A DNA stretch of 64,000 bases, from contig JAJEKV010000052.1 in NCBI GenBank assembly GCA_021234155.1, forward strand, positions 1,505,960-1,569,959. The letters run 5' to 3'. The stretch comes from Isoetes taiwanensis (Eukaryota; Streptophyta; Lycopodiopsida; Isoetales; Isoetaceae). Of this stretch, positions 13,536 through 25,441 are shown in pieces. The notes below the pieces were generated by a model, which made no database searches, was not told the DNA's origin, and saw only the letters and a program-made list of their open reading frames with translations. Every line of letters starts with the position of its first letter. The first letter of the stretch is position 1. Made by a program: the position numbers and the translations under genes.

Positions 13536-15569
13536 CTATTTTCTATCAATGCCTTCATCAAATAATCGTGAGTTCGTCATCACATTTGTATCTATTTGCT
13601 TGTCAAACTTTTTTTCTCCGGCGCCCTTCATACGCTTCATAGTTATCCATCTTAAAATTCGTCATAAACATATCAGGAATCAGAGTGTACTTAATGCAGA
13701 AAAACTGCAGCTTTACAATACCTGTTGAAGTTGTTCAAGTGTGAATGGATTCCCATGCAAAGATAAAGTTTGTAACACCTTAAGGTCTGTTAAAAGTGAT
13801 GCAGGAAGCTGCTTGAAGAACAACAATTTTATTATAACCAAGCATCGTCATTCTTAAGATATAAAGTAGCATCCATACCTGCACAATTTTGTTTTCAGAT
13901 AATTCAAGTGTTTTCAGTTTGCTTAAGTTGCTCAGGTCTTGAGGAAGCTCCTCTATCAAATTGCCTATAAAGAAAGTAGTTATATATGTACTCAGATAAT
14001 TGCCTCCATTATGCTGAAAAACGATTATGAATGGAACTGAGGTTCCCAAAAGATCAAAAGAACGAGCTGCGATTTTTGCATGGCAGACATTTCTTATCTG
14101 CTTCTAGCTTGGCAATACTTTATTTTAGAAACAATGATTTGTCACTCTACAATTTGCAAACATGCTCCACAACAAAAGAAAAATAAAAGCATGAAGCTTA
14201 CCATTTGCAACGAGTTCTTCAAGGGACCCACAGCTTCCCAAAGATGCAGGAAGATGTTTTATTTGATTATCACTGATATTAAGAAGCGCCAGCTGGTTTT
14301 AAAAAAAGAAGAAGAGAAAAGTTAATCATCATGTTAAATAACCTGTTTCGTGAATAGAAAACTCAGGAACGATGCATTACAGGTGCTTAAAATACAGACT
14401 AACTTACACTGTGCAAGCTCCCAATAGTAGATGGTAAAGCAGAAAGAGAGTTTTTTGCAACAGACAACTGCTCAAGCCGGACAAGCAATCCCACTGCATC
14501 AAGCTGTAGCAATAAGAACATTGTTTGAATGTGATTTATGACATTTAAACCAAACGTGCTTCCATTTTTTCTTTAAAAGAAAGATACAAAACTGCATTTG
14601 CACATAGCAAATGTTTCCATGCTGCATAATCTGTTATAAATTGGAAATAGTAGCTTTAAGCAAGAATATGAAGACATTCATATATATAAGTAAATAATGA
14701 ATAAGGCTTATTTCGCTAACCTCGGATACAGATGATATGAAGATAACATTTAACTTAGACTTACAAGCACAACTTGGTTTCAAATGAAAAAAATGTACTG
14801 ATTCAAACAGAATACAAAATCTGTTTTTGCCTAGAAAGTGACCTTCATCAGGGATCTCTGATAGTCTGTTCCCATCGAGTGTAAGGACTTTAAGGGATCG
14901 AAGCCTGCCCAAGGTGGAAGGAAGCCGCGTCAAACAATTCTCTGCAAGTATCTACAACCATGTTCATGAAGGAAAATAAGAGACTAATAAAAAAGAGCTA
15001 TTCCCTTTTGCTTTCACCATGTTACTGCACTGCATTAAATTGGTTTTTGGTCTTACCAGTCTTTGAAGATTGACTAAAACTTCTATCTGCAGTGGAAGTT
15101 CGGCTATAAACAAGTAGAAAACAGTATTAGCTCCGTGAGAAATGTAATATGAATGTAAACCTCAAGAAAAATGATTGAAATAATTTATTTTTAATCTATC
15201 TGATACTTGATACTGGATGCTATAGATGCCAATATTGGCTTCACTGTTGAACATACCAAGCTTATTACGAGAAGCATCCAATGTTCTGACATTTCCCCGA
15301 AGCTCTATGACATGAGGGGGAAGTGCCTGTTACAAATTTCCATAAATTCTTCAAGTCAGTTAATTGAGACAAGCTCAAGCATAGATAATTTTGGACCTAT
15401 CATGCAGATCATTTAAAGAAATTAATGATAACAAATTAGTCTTGAGCTTTTCTATTTGGATGGTACAGACTACAACCTTTAAGCCGCATTCCCGCAAACC
15501 AACTATCCCTGTTCTTTTCCATTTTGCTGCCCGCGCCCCAGTCCCTGGTTTTTTTACACAGCACCACAT
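13536..15569 (-). CDS. Leucine-rich-repeat protein, plant LRRC57-like (At5g07910 type)
   Basis: Nine exons can be placed on the minus strand, all but the last with clean GT-AG joins and continuous phase: 15477-15569, 15257-15326, 15057-15103, 14843-14951, 14408-14493, 14202-14292, 13879-13964, 13722-13808, 13536-13650. The product is about 260 residues, the size of Arabidopsis At5g07910. A basic N-terminus with paired cysteines (MWCCVKK) leads to KRTGIVGLREC. Eight or so LRRs follow (LRTLD-like, LKVLTLDGNRLSEIPDE, RLEQLSVAKN, LALLNISDNQI, LKTLELSENKI, LQTLSLHGNP). The basic C-terminal tail matches the family's RRKKKFDKQID. LRRs of this class bind proteins, and a specific partner is not known to me. 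Arabidopsis starts MGC, a possible myristoylation signal that is absent here. One extra A in a run at 13609-13615 shifts the frame within the last exon just before FDKQID. This is a sequencing error or a recent lesion, since everything else is intact. Confidence 0.9.
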
Positions 15570-18060
15570 AGCTCCAACTCTTTTTGATGCGAGCTTAAGT
15601 TTTAGAAAACTCAAGGGTTTGCATAATCGGTGACCCAATTAAGCTCTGCTGCAGCTCAAGGATCTTAATTCCGATTCTTCATAGTATCGGTTGCGTATTG
15701 AAAATAAAATGCGACGCTGATAGGGAAATGAACTGGGTGAGAATAATCAATGCAACACGGTATGGCCATGACAGATCCATGCCAATTCATGTTCAACACG
15801 AATCTGTTTTAAGGCTGTGGCAAGAGGAGAAAAGTATAGCACTTAAATGCAATTGGAACCTTTACAATTATTTTTTTTTGCACACTTGCTAAGTTGTGAC
15901 AAAGTCCTTTGTATCTCTTTAATAATACTTTTGTTCGTCTCATTGACTTTAAACTTCTCTTATGCCTTCCCAAAATTTTTGGCAGCCTGTTTGTTTAGGA
16001 GAACCCCATTAATCTTACTCAATACCCCATGTGCCCTTTTGATCATGCCTTGCATTATAGCCTGTTGAGTAATGGTAGTGGACCACCTCTTTTTGATGCT
16101 GTGAAGTGACCTTTCATCTTGCAATATGCTTACCGCAACAACTGATTTTCCTATGGCGGAAGGTATGTGAAAGTTGGATGAACATTTTAGCTCCTTTTTA
16201 TTCAGCATTTATTAACTTCGTCCAACTTAACCTTCTTTAATTTTTAGATTGCCATTAGTTGTTAGGGACCATTTATGCCTTGTAAAGAGGCGAGTGTCCT
16301 TGACAACAACTACTTTACAAAATAACCACTTTGGTTGAAATTGCATTCTTGTGTAGCTAGTTAACATGCCACAATTGATAAATAAAAGTGACGTTACAAT
16401 CACTTTGCGCAATCTTTTTTTCTTTTCTTTTTTTTTTTGGGGGGGAGTTGGAGTCGGCTCATTGTAAGGAAAGTAGGAGGCATTTGAAGTCTTCCCCCGT
16501 CATCTCTTTCGAAGCATCTTTTTGGCACTGTTAAGAGCATTGTGACAAGTTTTTCATTTTGTTGCTCTAGAGTGGAAAGCTACAACATATCGAACTCCTC
16601 CAACAGTAGTTGGGCATTAAGTCTCAGCTTTAATATAATCCAGTTGCAACTAAGGTGGTATGCAAGAACTGGGCTGACATTGCATCAATAATGGTTGTTA
16701 ATCAACTATAAAAAAAAGGGGAGTTGATGGTTAGAATCCACCTCCTTATCCTTGCTATTTGTTCCCACTTATTGATCAGATGACGGTTATGTCCTGCTAC
16801 AAGGACATACTACAACACCAGATTCTCCACTCTGATTCTTCTGTCAACAAGTATATGAGGCAGAGGATGGCCACTATGAGAGACCGTCACAAATAATCAA
16901 GTCAAATATTATACATTTGGAGCAATTGCCTCCCAAAGCATGTGATAGAATGATCTTTGTCAGCTGATAAATGTTGTTGCATAGGCTCATCAATTTCAAA
17001 CTATAGTGAGTCCTATGTCAGCTAAAACCTGTCAATTGGGCCATAGCAGTACAAGCATTAAAAATCTCCAATCAACATGACATGTGCATGCTGCATGTAT
17101 TGCTAGTATGCCATTATCATATAAAAATCGACATATGGGTCTAGTCTATCCACGTATGGATATGTATAGTAAGAGTTTGAGTCCATATGTGGGAAGTAGC
17201 TAACTGCAAGTTACTTCCACGTTGATTTTGCGCATGTATCAAAATCTAATGATTGTGTGTGTTTTATTAAGTTCTAATGCATCAAAACCTAAATGAAAGG
17301 AAGTTCTCTGACAAACACATTATAAGAATGATCTTTTATAGCATCACTACGTGCAGGAATGTTTTCATGATCTATGCTATATTCTTTTGTCTAATTTTCA
17401 TATATCAATCATCAACTAGAAAAACATGGTCTCATTCAAATTCTCACATGAAACTTTACAATTTATTCTTATGCTCGTGTCAACATATGTCAAGGCACAT
17501 TTATAGAGCTCTATGAACAATAATAAATATCACACTACACATTATCCCCCTTTTTTTTTTTTGCAGGATAAAGAATTTTCCATTTATAGGTAAACTATTA
17601 CACAGCCTTATAGCAGGTAGACACCCTCCTGAACAAGTACACATTATACTTTTGATTATGGCCCCCTCTTTCTTTAATGCCCTCAAAGTTTCTCAACATT
17701 AAACATGAGCGCCAAAAATATTGAGAGGAAATATGAACCTGGTTACTCTACAATAAATTTAATGCAGAGGCCAAGTTTGTTGTGAACATTTTTCTCTAAT
17801 CGACTCCCTTGTGTTTAGATAAGTGAATCGTACAATGCAAAAGAGACACTATGTCTAGCTCTACCAATTCAAATGTTTCTAATATTTCTTTAAGATTCTG
17901 TGAAAGGTTTCTATCACAAATATTTCTTTTTACCAACTCACTTACATGGAATTTGTGTAAAATTGGAATAGAGTGAAAAGGACTTAGCGTCTATCTCTAT
18001 CAAGTACTTCTAAGATTCTCAAAGTTCTTTAACATGAGTTATATGAGAATTTGTTTTTCT
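15570..18060. other. Upstream flank and gene-free stretch
   Basis: The segment just above 15569 should hold the 5' UTR and promoter of the minus-strand LRR gene. An in-frame upstream ATG at 15638 would add 23 residues that look unlike the family. Beyond that I see no gene. There are a T/G homopolymer stretch at 16418-16446 and a T run at 17552-17564. Confidence 0.4.
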
Positions 18061-18106
18061 ATGACCCTTCCCGTGGACGTAAAAATTTATCTTATCTTAT
18101 CTCTTG
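18061..18106 (+). repeat. Retroposon 3' tip, family A fragment
   Basis: CCGTGGACGTAAAAATTTAT is followed by a short (CTTAT)n tail. Only the terminal signature is present. Confidence 0.45.
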
Positions 18107-18307
18107 AGCTTTTCATCTATAAGTTAACGTTAAATAGCATCTTTTAATGATTTTATATAAACATATAGGATAATAAAAAATTTTAAACTGTTTAAATAGA
18201 TCTAAGTTCAAAGTAGTTTTAGAGGAACCAAAATGTAGAAATGACTAAAATGCCCCTAAAAACAAGCAACTTAGATAGGACAACAATAACTCTTTTGTTA
18301 CTGATCA

Positions 18308-18448
18308 AATAGAATAGAATAAAATAGATTTTTTTAACGTCCACGATGACCAAGAGGCCATGAGACCCATACAATGGTCTAATACAACCATTACTACTAG
18401 GATTTAAAGACCCCTGCCTCGAAAGGTTTTCAAGGGAAAAACTTTTGC
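18308..18448 (-). repeat. Retroposon 3' end, family A copy 2
   Basis: Read on the minus strand: a hairpin of TTTTCCCTTGAAAACC type, then TATGGGTCTCATGGCC, GTGGACGTTAAAAAAATC and a (TATTC)n tail. The order of parts is that of 6420-6552 but in the opposite orientation, as expected for dispersed retroposons. Confidence 0.6.
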
Positions 18449-18984
18449 AGTAATGATGATATAGACAAAAAAGAAGAAGATATAAGTAGGCCATGATGAC
18501 TACTGAGGGCTCAATATTTGAAGATGCTCATCTAGAACCTCAAGTATGTATAAGAAAACGCCCTCCACAAAACGTGTAAATGAGAGTGAGACCTTTCCAA
18601 TGATAGCATAAAAAAATAAAAGCGGAGTTGGAATCTTCAAATTACAATGTTTTGAATTTGTGTCCTAAAAAACCAATTCAAAAGAGCATAACGTGTGAAT
18701 TTGAACTCCAAAAATTAGATGAATTTAATTTTATTGGAAAGATCTTATCCTACTCTACAACATTCCCAAAGACAATTTTTGAATTTGATGAGGCACAAAA
18801 ACTACAATTAACAAATTTAAGCTATAGAGATAATCAAGATATTCAATGTTCAACTTGCTAGAGTACAACTTAAATCATTAGAACATTTTAACACTCAAAT
18901 AATATCAAACAACTGCTTATTTATTTGCTACAATAAAATCCCAACTGAGCAATGTAGTGTGGTGTGTGATCACATGTCCAGTTA

Positions 18985-19056
18985 GATGCTGCCTAGTGGC
19001 ATGATGTTAAAATACTATCTATCCATCCATCCATCCATCCATCTATCTATCTATCT
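18985..19056 (+). repeat. Retroposon 3' end with ATCC/ATCT tail, family B copy 2
   Basis: GTGGCATGATGTTAAAATAC leads into ATCC and ATCT repeats, which end directly at a copia fragment. The junction matches 10351-10380. Confidence 0.6.
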
Positions 19057-19570
19057 CAAAAATACTAGATAGGATTTTCTTTGATCAAGTTCTCCACCCC
19101 AGTCTGCATCACAATATGCCCTCAAATTCAAATCCCTTGAGCAATAGGTAATTCCACATGTGTGCCAGACAACCAACCAAAGACCGATGTGAAATATTTT
19201 TCATTTCTTCCCTTTCTTCTGTAGTTTTAAAGCACATAAGTTCAAAGATTTTGCTTCCTGGCACCACAAAAGTTTTAAAGTTTTGCAATCTTTCATTTTA
19301 AATCTTTCTAGCATATATTCAATCTTTTCTTCTTGAGTCAATCTCAGCTTTTTGTTCATTCTATCCCTATGCACTTCAAACCCCCCAAGAATTTCTCCAA
19401 TTTATCTAAATCTGTCATATGAAATATTTTGTTGAGTACGTGTTTAAAATGCTCCAGATCTTTCGCCCATTTTGACATCATTATATTATCATGTACATAA
19501 AGGGCAATGATGCACCACTCACTTCCATCGTTATATTTGTACCAAATTTTTAAGTTTGATAAAACCCCTG
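19057..19570 (-). pseudogene. Ty1/copia RT-RNase H fragment, inactive
   Basis: On the minus strand, 19560 to 19380 reads WCIIALYVHDNIMMS, FKHVLNKIFHMTDLDKLEKF and FLGGLK. These are the palm and thumb of copia reverse transcriptase around the catalytic Y-V-D-D. Here it is YVHD (19488-19499), with one catalytic aspartate replaced by histidine. Further on, near 19135-19060, LRAYCDADWGGELDQRKS is the start of the copia RNase H domain, with its aspartates kept. Frameshifts and stops separate the two, and there are no LTRs nearby. Its left end abuts the ATCT-tailed retroposon. Confidence 0.85.
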
Positions 19571-20922
19571 CTCTCTAAGATAAAATATCTAGCATTATAA
19601 CAGGGGTTTTTTTTTATATTTTTGTACACTTTTTGCAATGGTTTTACTATGATTTGGAGTCCGTATTGCATGGAGTGTACTAATGCGTACATCTAGAGCT
19701 TGAGAAAGATAGAGAATGGTAGAAATTGTAAGAGACATACATGGAAGATGTCAATGTACCACTTATCTTGCTGGAGAACATGTTCAAAGTCCTCCGTAGC
19801 TAGATTCACTCTAACAAATTAGACATAATCCCTTTTCTATTATACTTATACTTTGGTGGATTTTCATATGTATGGCCCAAAGCATGAGGCTGGGACATAT
19901 GTTTTGTAAGGATTGATCATATATAGGATCTTAACAAGCTTATTACTATTGAGGGTTTAGCCTCAAAAACGTTTTGGGACATAGATATTCTAATCCTCAT
20001 AGTAATGGGCTAAATACTTATAGATCTTTTGATCTCCATGGACAATACATTCACTTCAATTCAAGTGAACTTTATTTTTGTCATCTATGTTGTTCTATTG
20101 TATTCCTCTTTCTTTGATGCTCTTTAACCATCACTTGCATCATCTACTCAAATATGGTAGGGTGTATTCATCCATGTTTGCAAATACAAAATGCATGCAA
20201 CGGGGCATTTTTGTATGATAGTTTTGTTTCCAATCTAGGTGGTGGGCCTCCCATTGTAGGATTTGACAAGAAGCATTCATGTATTTTCCTAATAGCTTTA
20301 TACAAGTTAATGATGTAGGAGTTCTAGGGTGTTATCCACCTTAACAAACTAAGCTCGAGAGTTTTATGGTGGTTTTAAGGTGGTTTCCATAGCATGGTAG
20401 TGTTTATGGCCATTTGGGATAACAAACTAGGTGTTTATGGGCTTTTTAATGTGTTTTTGGTGGGTAACACCACTGCAACCAACGGCTGAGATCTAATCTC
20501 AGCAATAAAATTGAGGGCCAGGTTGTTAAGGACATGGGAACTATTTGTTTTTTTGTCGTAGACTTGATCAACGTGCTCTTTGGAGCATTTGGCAGATTAC
20601 TTCACAAATATTCTATGAGTGCTGGAAGCTCTTGAATTAGAAGCGTTAAAAGATGACATTTCATAACAACTAAGTCCGTGAGCATTTAGCTGCAAGTTAA
20701 ATCTACTTACTTAAAAAGTTTTTGGGGGTTTTTGCTGATGCCGGTGTCCCCTTTCCGGCTGCCGGATGTTACGCTTTTTCCGGCCATGTAACGCTTTTTC
20801 CGGCAACATTTTCTCTTTTGGGTCGTTATGGTCCGGGCGATGGCGGTGGGCAATTATGGTGTAGGGTCGAGGGTAATGAGTCGTTATTAATCGGATTTTG
20901 AATCCCGTTCCCACCTCTTCAA
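19571..20922. other. Gene-free stretch
   Basis: No gene is supported. Around 19940-20060 there may be a very diverged family A retroposon end (GGGTTTAGCCTC hairpin-like phrase, later CTCCATGGACAATACA). At 20767 and 20786 a short phrase GTAACGCTTTTTCCGG is repeated. Confidence 0.35.
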
Positions 20923-21093
20923 ATGCGCCAATTTCTCTCTCACGCTTTGTTTCCTAAAGAAGAAAGGGAGGAAGCTTGCAAGATTCAACCCAGCTCTTGC
21001 ATAGGATTTGGTTTTGGGCTCGATTTGCGGCTTCATTTCTTTTGTGGCGTTTTAGGGTTTGAAGTCTCTATGATTATACCAAAATGGAGCGGG

Positions 21094-21255
21094 AGTAGTC
21101 TCACTGATGATGCTTGGTGGCTTGGTTTTAAGAAAACGTCTCCATTCAAATGATTTGGCGCTTTTAACCAAAGAGGAAGAAAGACAACATTGGTTTGTAA
21201 GAGTTTCATGAATTTGGAAAGCCGATTTTGGTCGGGCTTATCTTCACAAGCATAG
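21094..21255 (+). pseudogene. F-box-like N-terminal segment, frameshifted
   Basis: Three short frames read in order resemble an F-box of the plant F-box/LRR class: SSLTDDAWWL (21094-21123), then VLRKRLHSNDLALLTKEEER in the next frame, then LVCKSFMNLESRF in a third. F-box domains bind SKP1 in SCF ubiquitin ligases. Two frameshifts within 160 bp make it a pseudogene, unless these are sequence errors. No LRR region is readable downstream. An in-frame ATG at 20923 opens the first segment, but the residues before the box match nothing. An alternative is chance resemblance. Confidence 0.35.
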
Positions 21256-23217
21256 GTGAATCCGCCTTACTATATTTCTTATCATTTCTTATTATCTTAC
21301 TCTATTAAAACCCGGTCTTTTGTTTTTTTTTCTCGCCCTAACTCCATCATCAAGATTCGCCTACGAAAATGTCGTGTAAAATTTGCTACAAAGAACTATG
21401 TTTTTCGCGAAGAACATCCCGGCCGACCCAAGATCCATTTTGGCTACGAGAACTTGCTTCACACATAAGAAGCATGCATGATTTCTATTTTTCAGATTAT
21501 CTGCTTTCAGCCCTTTGCATTTTCTATTTTTCCATTTTTCTATAAGGCTCTGTATCTGGCGAGAGAGATCGTAAGAGGTGAATGTTTAATGGGCAATGGA
21601 TAGAAAGATCCGAGCAAATGACTCGGGGCAAATGTTGCTCTATTCATGGCGGCGATGAAGAACACGAAGCTCCAGATTTCAGCTATGGCGGCACATGATT
21701 CACCTCCCATCGGTCCCAGATTATGCATACGGCTTTCATGTTTTTGAGTCTTTGCTCTTTTCGCTAAAATTTGTCCATTTAAATTGAGCTTTGGACATGA
21801 ACTGAAAGTCTGGAAGACCTTATAAACTAAATCAAAGAGTGATTTGTCTACGGTTCTCTTAGTCAGATAGGGTTCTTATTGTTAATGAGAGGCCAATACA
21901 TGGATTTGACATTAAGTTTGAACGGATTAATGCCTTTTTAAAACGTCATATGCATGAGCAAGTGGCTTTTTTTTGTACCAAGGTATAACTCGAAGTTTTT
22001 GATTTTCACTTCTTTCTTTTGGTCTATAGATGAGTATTGCTTTACATGTAGGTGATTTCGGATTACAAGGGAGGCAAAGGAAGATTAAGATACAATGTTT
22101 CATTTCCTTTTTTGGGCTTAACCGGCTATGGGGATCCTGCATGATTGAAAAATCCAAGCATAGAATCCAGTACTGACCCAGCTGTGCAATCAGCTCTTTA
22201 ACCTCTTGGGTGTCTGTTTGATGTTTTACTCTTCTCTCTTATTTTATTCTCCATGAAAAATCGACCATGATATTCTCAAGTTTGCTCAGCAAACTGGAAA
22301 ATCCGGCCAAGAAGTTTCTTTTTACAATTTTAGTGGTTATATCTTCTATCAGTTCCGTTCTGGGTATATATTTGTACTGTAATGTAATATCATTAAATCA
22401 GGTAGGCTCCAAAATGTTAGGATGATTAGACTTAGATTCTTATATTATTTTCGTGAACCAGAGCCTACTCTTATGCTGTAGTTTGATGCGCATATTTCAG
22501 AAGTAAGTCGTATTTAATTAAAGCGGGACTCATTCCATTCCCATTTTTTTTTCGGAACCCTGTTATTTTACACAAAAAGGAGCACCTCGACCCGAAAACT
22601 GTCCTTAATTCGAATTTTTGTCTGTACTGTGCATCCAAACTTTCTCCCAGTTTTCTCAGATAACGAGTCGAGTCCCTGTTTTGGGGCTTATTTGTCATTC
22701 AAAATAAGAGTTTTTCGCGTGAGGGTGAAATCCTTCATCAAGACATTTTGGCTCTATTTTCTTAGGCGGCTAGACAAGAGATCACAAATTCCAACAAAAA
22801 TTAAGCAAATTGTTTACTTAATCACCAAAAAATACTAGTTTTGAGATACCTTATATTTATAAATGGGCTCATTATAATATATATTACAGTGGGTGAAGAG
22901 ACCATAGTGGGCATATTATCACAATGATTACACCCTCTTCACACATGAACCACCTAGTGCAAACGGCGCGTGGAGCTCTGTCCAAGTCACGGAGCAACTT
23001 ACAGACGATAGAAATTTGTATGAGGAGTTCCTTCATAGGCCACGTGCTTGTATGTCCAACTGATGTCACCACCCTCTTCTCGGCATCTTTCTTCAATGAC
23101 TGGTCTTTTCATTGCTCACAAGCATGTACTATCTGGTCGAGATAAGGACTGCAAAAGACAAAATCAAGTTAGTCAAGTGATGCTACAGGCAAAAAAAAAA
23201 AAAATAAAATACAGTTC
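21256..23217. other. No supported gene
   Basis: Scattered ORFs of 60-76 codons occur on both strands with no recognised motifs. The minus ORF 22884-23096 has even amino-acid use but no known domain. No tandem array or element boundary was found. Confidence 0.35.
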
Positions 23218-23239
23218 TTAGGGCCATTTTTGGAAAATA

Positions 23240-23795
23240 CAGTTCGAGCATTTCTCGACGAAGTCGAGAAAGGCTCCAAAGCTTAAAAACGCAGTTTTAG
23301 GGGTCGGAAAGGCCTTTCGACTCGCGAGTCGAGAAAGGCAGTTCAAAGCGAAAACGCAGGTTTTAGGGTAAGCCTTTCTTCGACTGAAGTCGAAAGGTAC
23401 CAAAGTTTAAAAACGCAGTTTTAAAGGCGAGAAGGCCTTTCGATTCGCGAAGTCGAAAAAGGCTCAAAGCCAAAAACGAAAGGCCTTTTAGGTCTTTTCT
23501 CGAAGCGAGTCGAGAAAGGGTTCCAAAGCCAAAAACGCAGGTTTTAGGGCCTTCGATTCGCCGAAGTCGAGAAAGGCCAAAGCTAAAAAAACGCAGGTTT
23601 TAGGTTGAAGGCCTTTCTCGACGAAATGTCGAGAAAGGCGCTCAAAGCCGAAAAACACTGAGTTTAGGGGGTCAGAAGGCCTTTCTCAACTCGCGAGTCG
23701 AGAAAGGCAGCTCAAAGCGAAAAACGCAGGTTTTAGGGGTCAGAAGACCTTTCTCGACTCGCGAGTCGAGAAAGGCAGCTCAAAACGAAAACCGC
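23240..23795. repeat. Tandem array of a ~62-bp palindrome-bearing unit, about 9 copies
   Basis: Each unit consists of a GC-rich inverted repeat, then a spacer CAAAGC(C/G)AAAAACGCAGG and TTTTAGGGG-type sequence. In the last unit the palindrome is perfect over 28 bp (23748-23775), with core CTCGACTCGCGAGTCGAG. The other units have smaller or mismatched versions centred near 23254, 23323, 23382, 23441, 23505, 23565, 23624 and 23693. The last two units are nearly identical and the first ones are diverged, as in an array growing from its right end. The spacer contains one plant-telomere-like TTTTAGGG per unit, perhaps by chance. Confidence 0.85.
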
Positions 23796-24713
23796 ATGGC
23801 TGTATCTTATGTGTAACTAGCAAAAACTGCAAGAAATTGGCAGGGTAGCAATTGACCTTAGGGTGGCAAAAAATTAACAGTTGGTGATGTAGTGTAAACT
23901 GGACACTATTTTTGGAACACAAGCTATGGACCAAATGGGCATAGGTAAGCACGAGGGTTGAAAGCAAAATAAGTTAGGACACATAGGCCTTTGAGACAAG
24001 GTAAGCACATTTTAATATCAAATTAACCTGCAGTTATGCACATGTCAAATGTGAGAGTCAAATGGCTATAGCTTAGGTAAGACTTTTAGGAATTGCAGGA
24101 ATTTGCAATGCATTAACAGACCTTGGGATGACAACATACTAATGGAGGTATGCGTAGAGCTAACTGGAGCATACTTTGTGGTATAAGATTTGGAACACAG
24201 GAGCATTTTTAGGTGTGTAATGGGAAAATAAAACATCCTAAGACACTTGGGCCATTAGGAGAAGATTACATTATATCACCTTTAGGACCAGCATTAATAG
24301 TAGATGGAGAAGTCAGCATGGGATGTAGTGCTTATAAGGTCTCGAAGCTGGAGCATGGTCAAAGGACAAAGGCTTTTGCAAAATAATACCATAGGGGTAC
24401 ATTTGACATTGGGGTGGCGATGTACCAATAAATACTCAAGGAGATAGCACAATGGCGTATTTCAGCAAGTATGGTAATGGTAACACAAGGTACGTCACTT
24501 TGACGATACTGGCTTGTTTGGGCACTACCGGATATGTAAAATGCATACCAAAAATAGTAGGGGGTGAGGTCACGGACCTAGGGCTTCATAGGTCTTAAAA
24601 GCTGTTGGGGGTGAATGGTTTAGTATGGCAATGGTCTCGTACCATTAAGGCGAAATGGGCTTATTTTTTCCCGCCCGTGGCTTATTTTTTAAAATTTGGT
24701 ACAGAATTTTGGG
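23796..24713. other. Gene-free stretch
   Basis: No gene is seen. Phrases such as ACAAGGTACGTCAC and AGGTAAGCACA recur loosely but form no clear repeat. Confidence 0.35.
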
Positions 24714-25200
24714 TCAGATTTTTGGTACGCACCTTTGAGTCCAAGCATGGGCGCCATAGCGTTTCTTGAAGAACGATCGTGTGCTTCTTTCAAAATAGTG
24801 AGCTTTCTTGGTGGCCACATCTCGCATCCTCTGAAGCTCCAGAATTAGTCTTGAAGGATCTAGGCAATGCGAGAGATTCAATGCAGTTTGAGAAAGCGGT
24901 GGATTTAATGCATAGTTTTCTTCCATTCAAACAGGGCAAATCAGACTGAATGCATCAGAAGCAGAGTTCAGACTTACACATTCTTGTTCTTGAGATCAAA
25001 CTTGTCGTTTGCGCTGCTAACATCGAAGAGGTAATCCGGATATGATTTCTGCTCCCTTTGCTCCGCTTTCAAACCGCTTCCAAGCTTTACTATGGCGCCT
25101 CCAAGCTGTTAAATAGTTCTGGTTTTATGAGGCAGAAGTGGGCGAGTTAGGGCTTACTAAATGGGGCGGCTCCGCTCATGCCGCTTGTGGTGCTGGAGTG
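24714..25200 (-). other. Possible minus-strand coding exons, unidentified
   Basis: An open stretch at 24978-25105 is preceded by AACAG and followed by GTAAGT on the minus strand. It encodes LGGAIVKLGSGLKAEQ and PDYLFDVSSANDKFDLKN, with protein-like composition. Upstream, an ATG at about 25175 begins MSGAAPF before a GTAAGC, but the phase does not join cleanly. Downstream, the 70-codon ORF 24714-24926 contains LDPSRLILELQRMRDVATKK. Together they suggest a small split gene on the minus strand. I could not join the exons in frame and do not recognise the family. Confidence 0.3.
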
Positions 25201-25441
25201 GACTGAAAAGCCCACAGATAAAACATGAAGACCGATTTACGGCAGCAGCTTTTGTGTCGGATTTTTTTTCTTGCTATGAAAGGAAGATCTGGAGTTGTCC
25301 GCCATAGCCAGAGCTTTGTTCCCTGTTGACTCCGCGTGAAGAAGGCGATTTGAGGTGCGTTCTTGCTGTTTGCAGTTAACCTTGTTGCTTGATTTACCAA
25401 GTTATTACCTTCTTGGATGCTCTCAGCTATAAGCTATAGCT

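Noticed and set aside
14634-14933. 99-codon minus ORF as an independent small gene
   Set aside because: It is exon 4 of the LRR gene plus intron read-through.
23240-23795. CRISPR-like array
   Set aside because: The 'spacers' are as repetitive as the 'repeats', the period varies, the host is a plant and no cas genes exist; it is a minisatellite.
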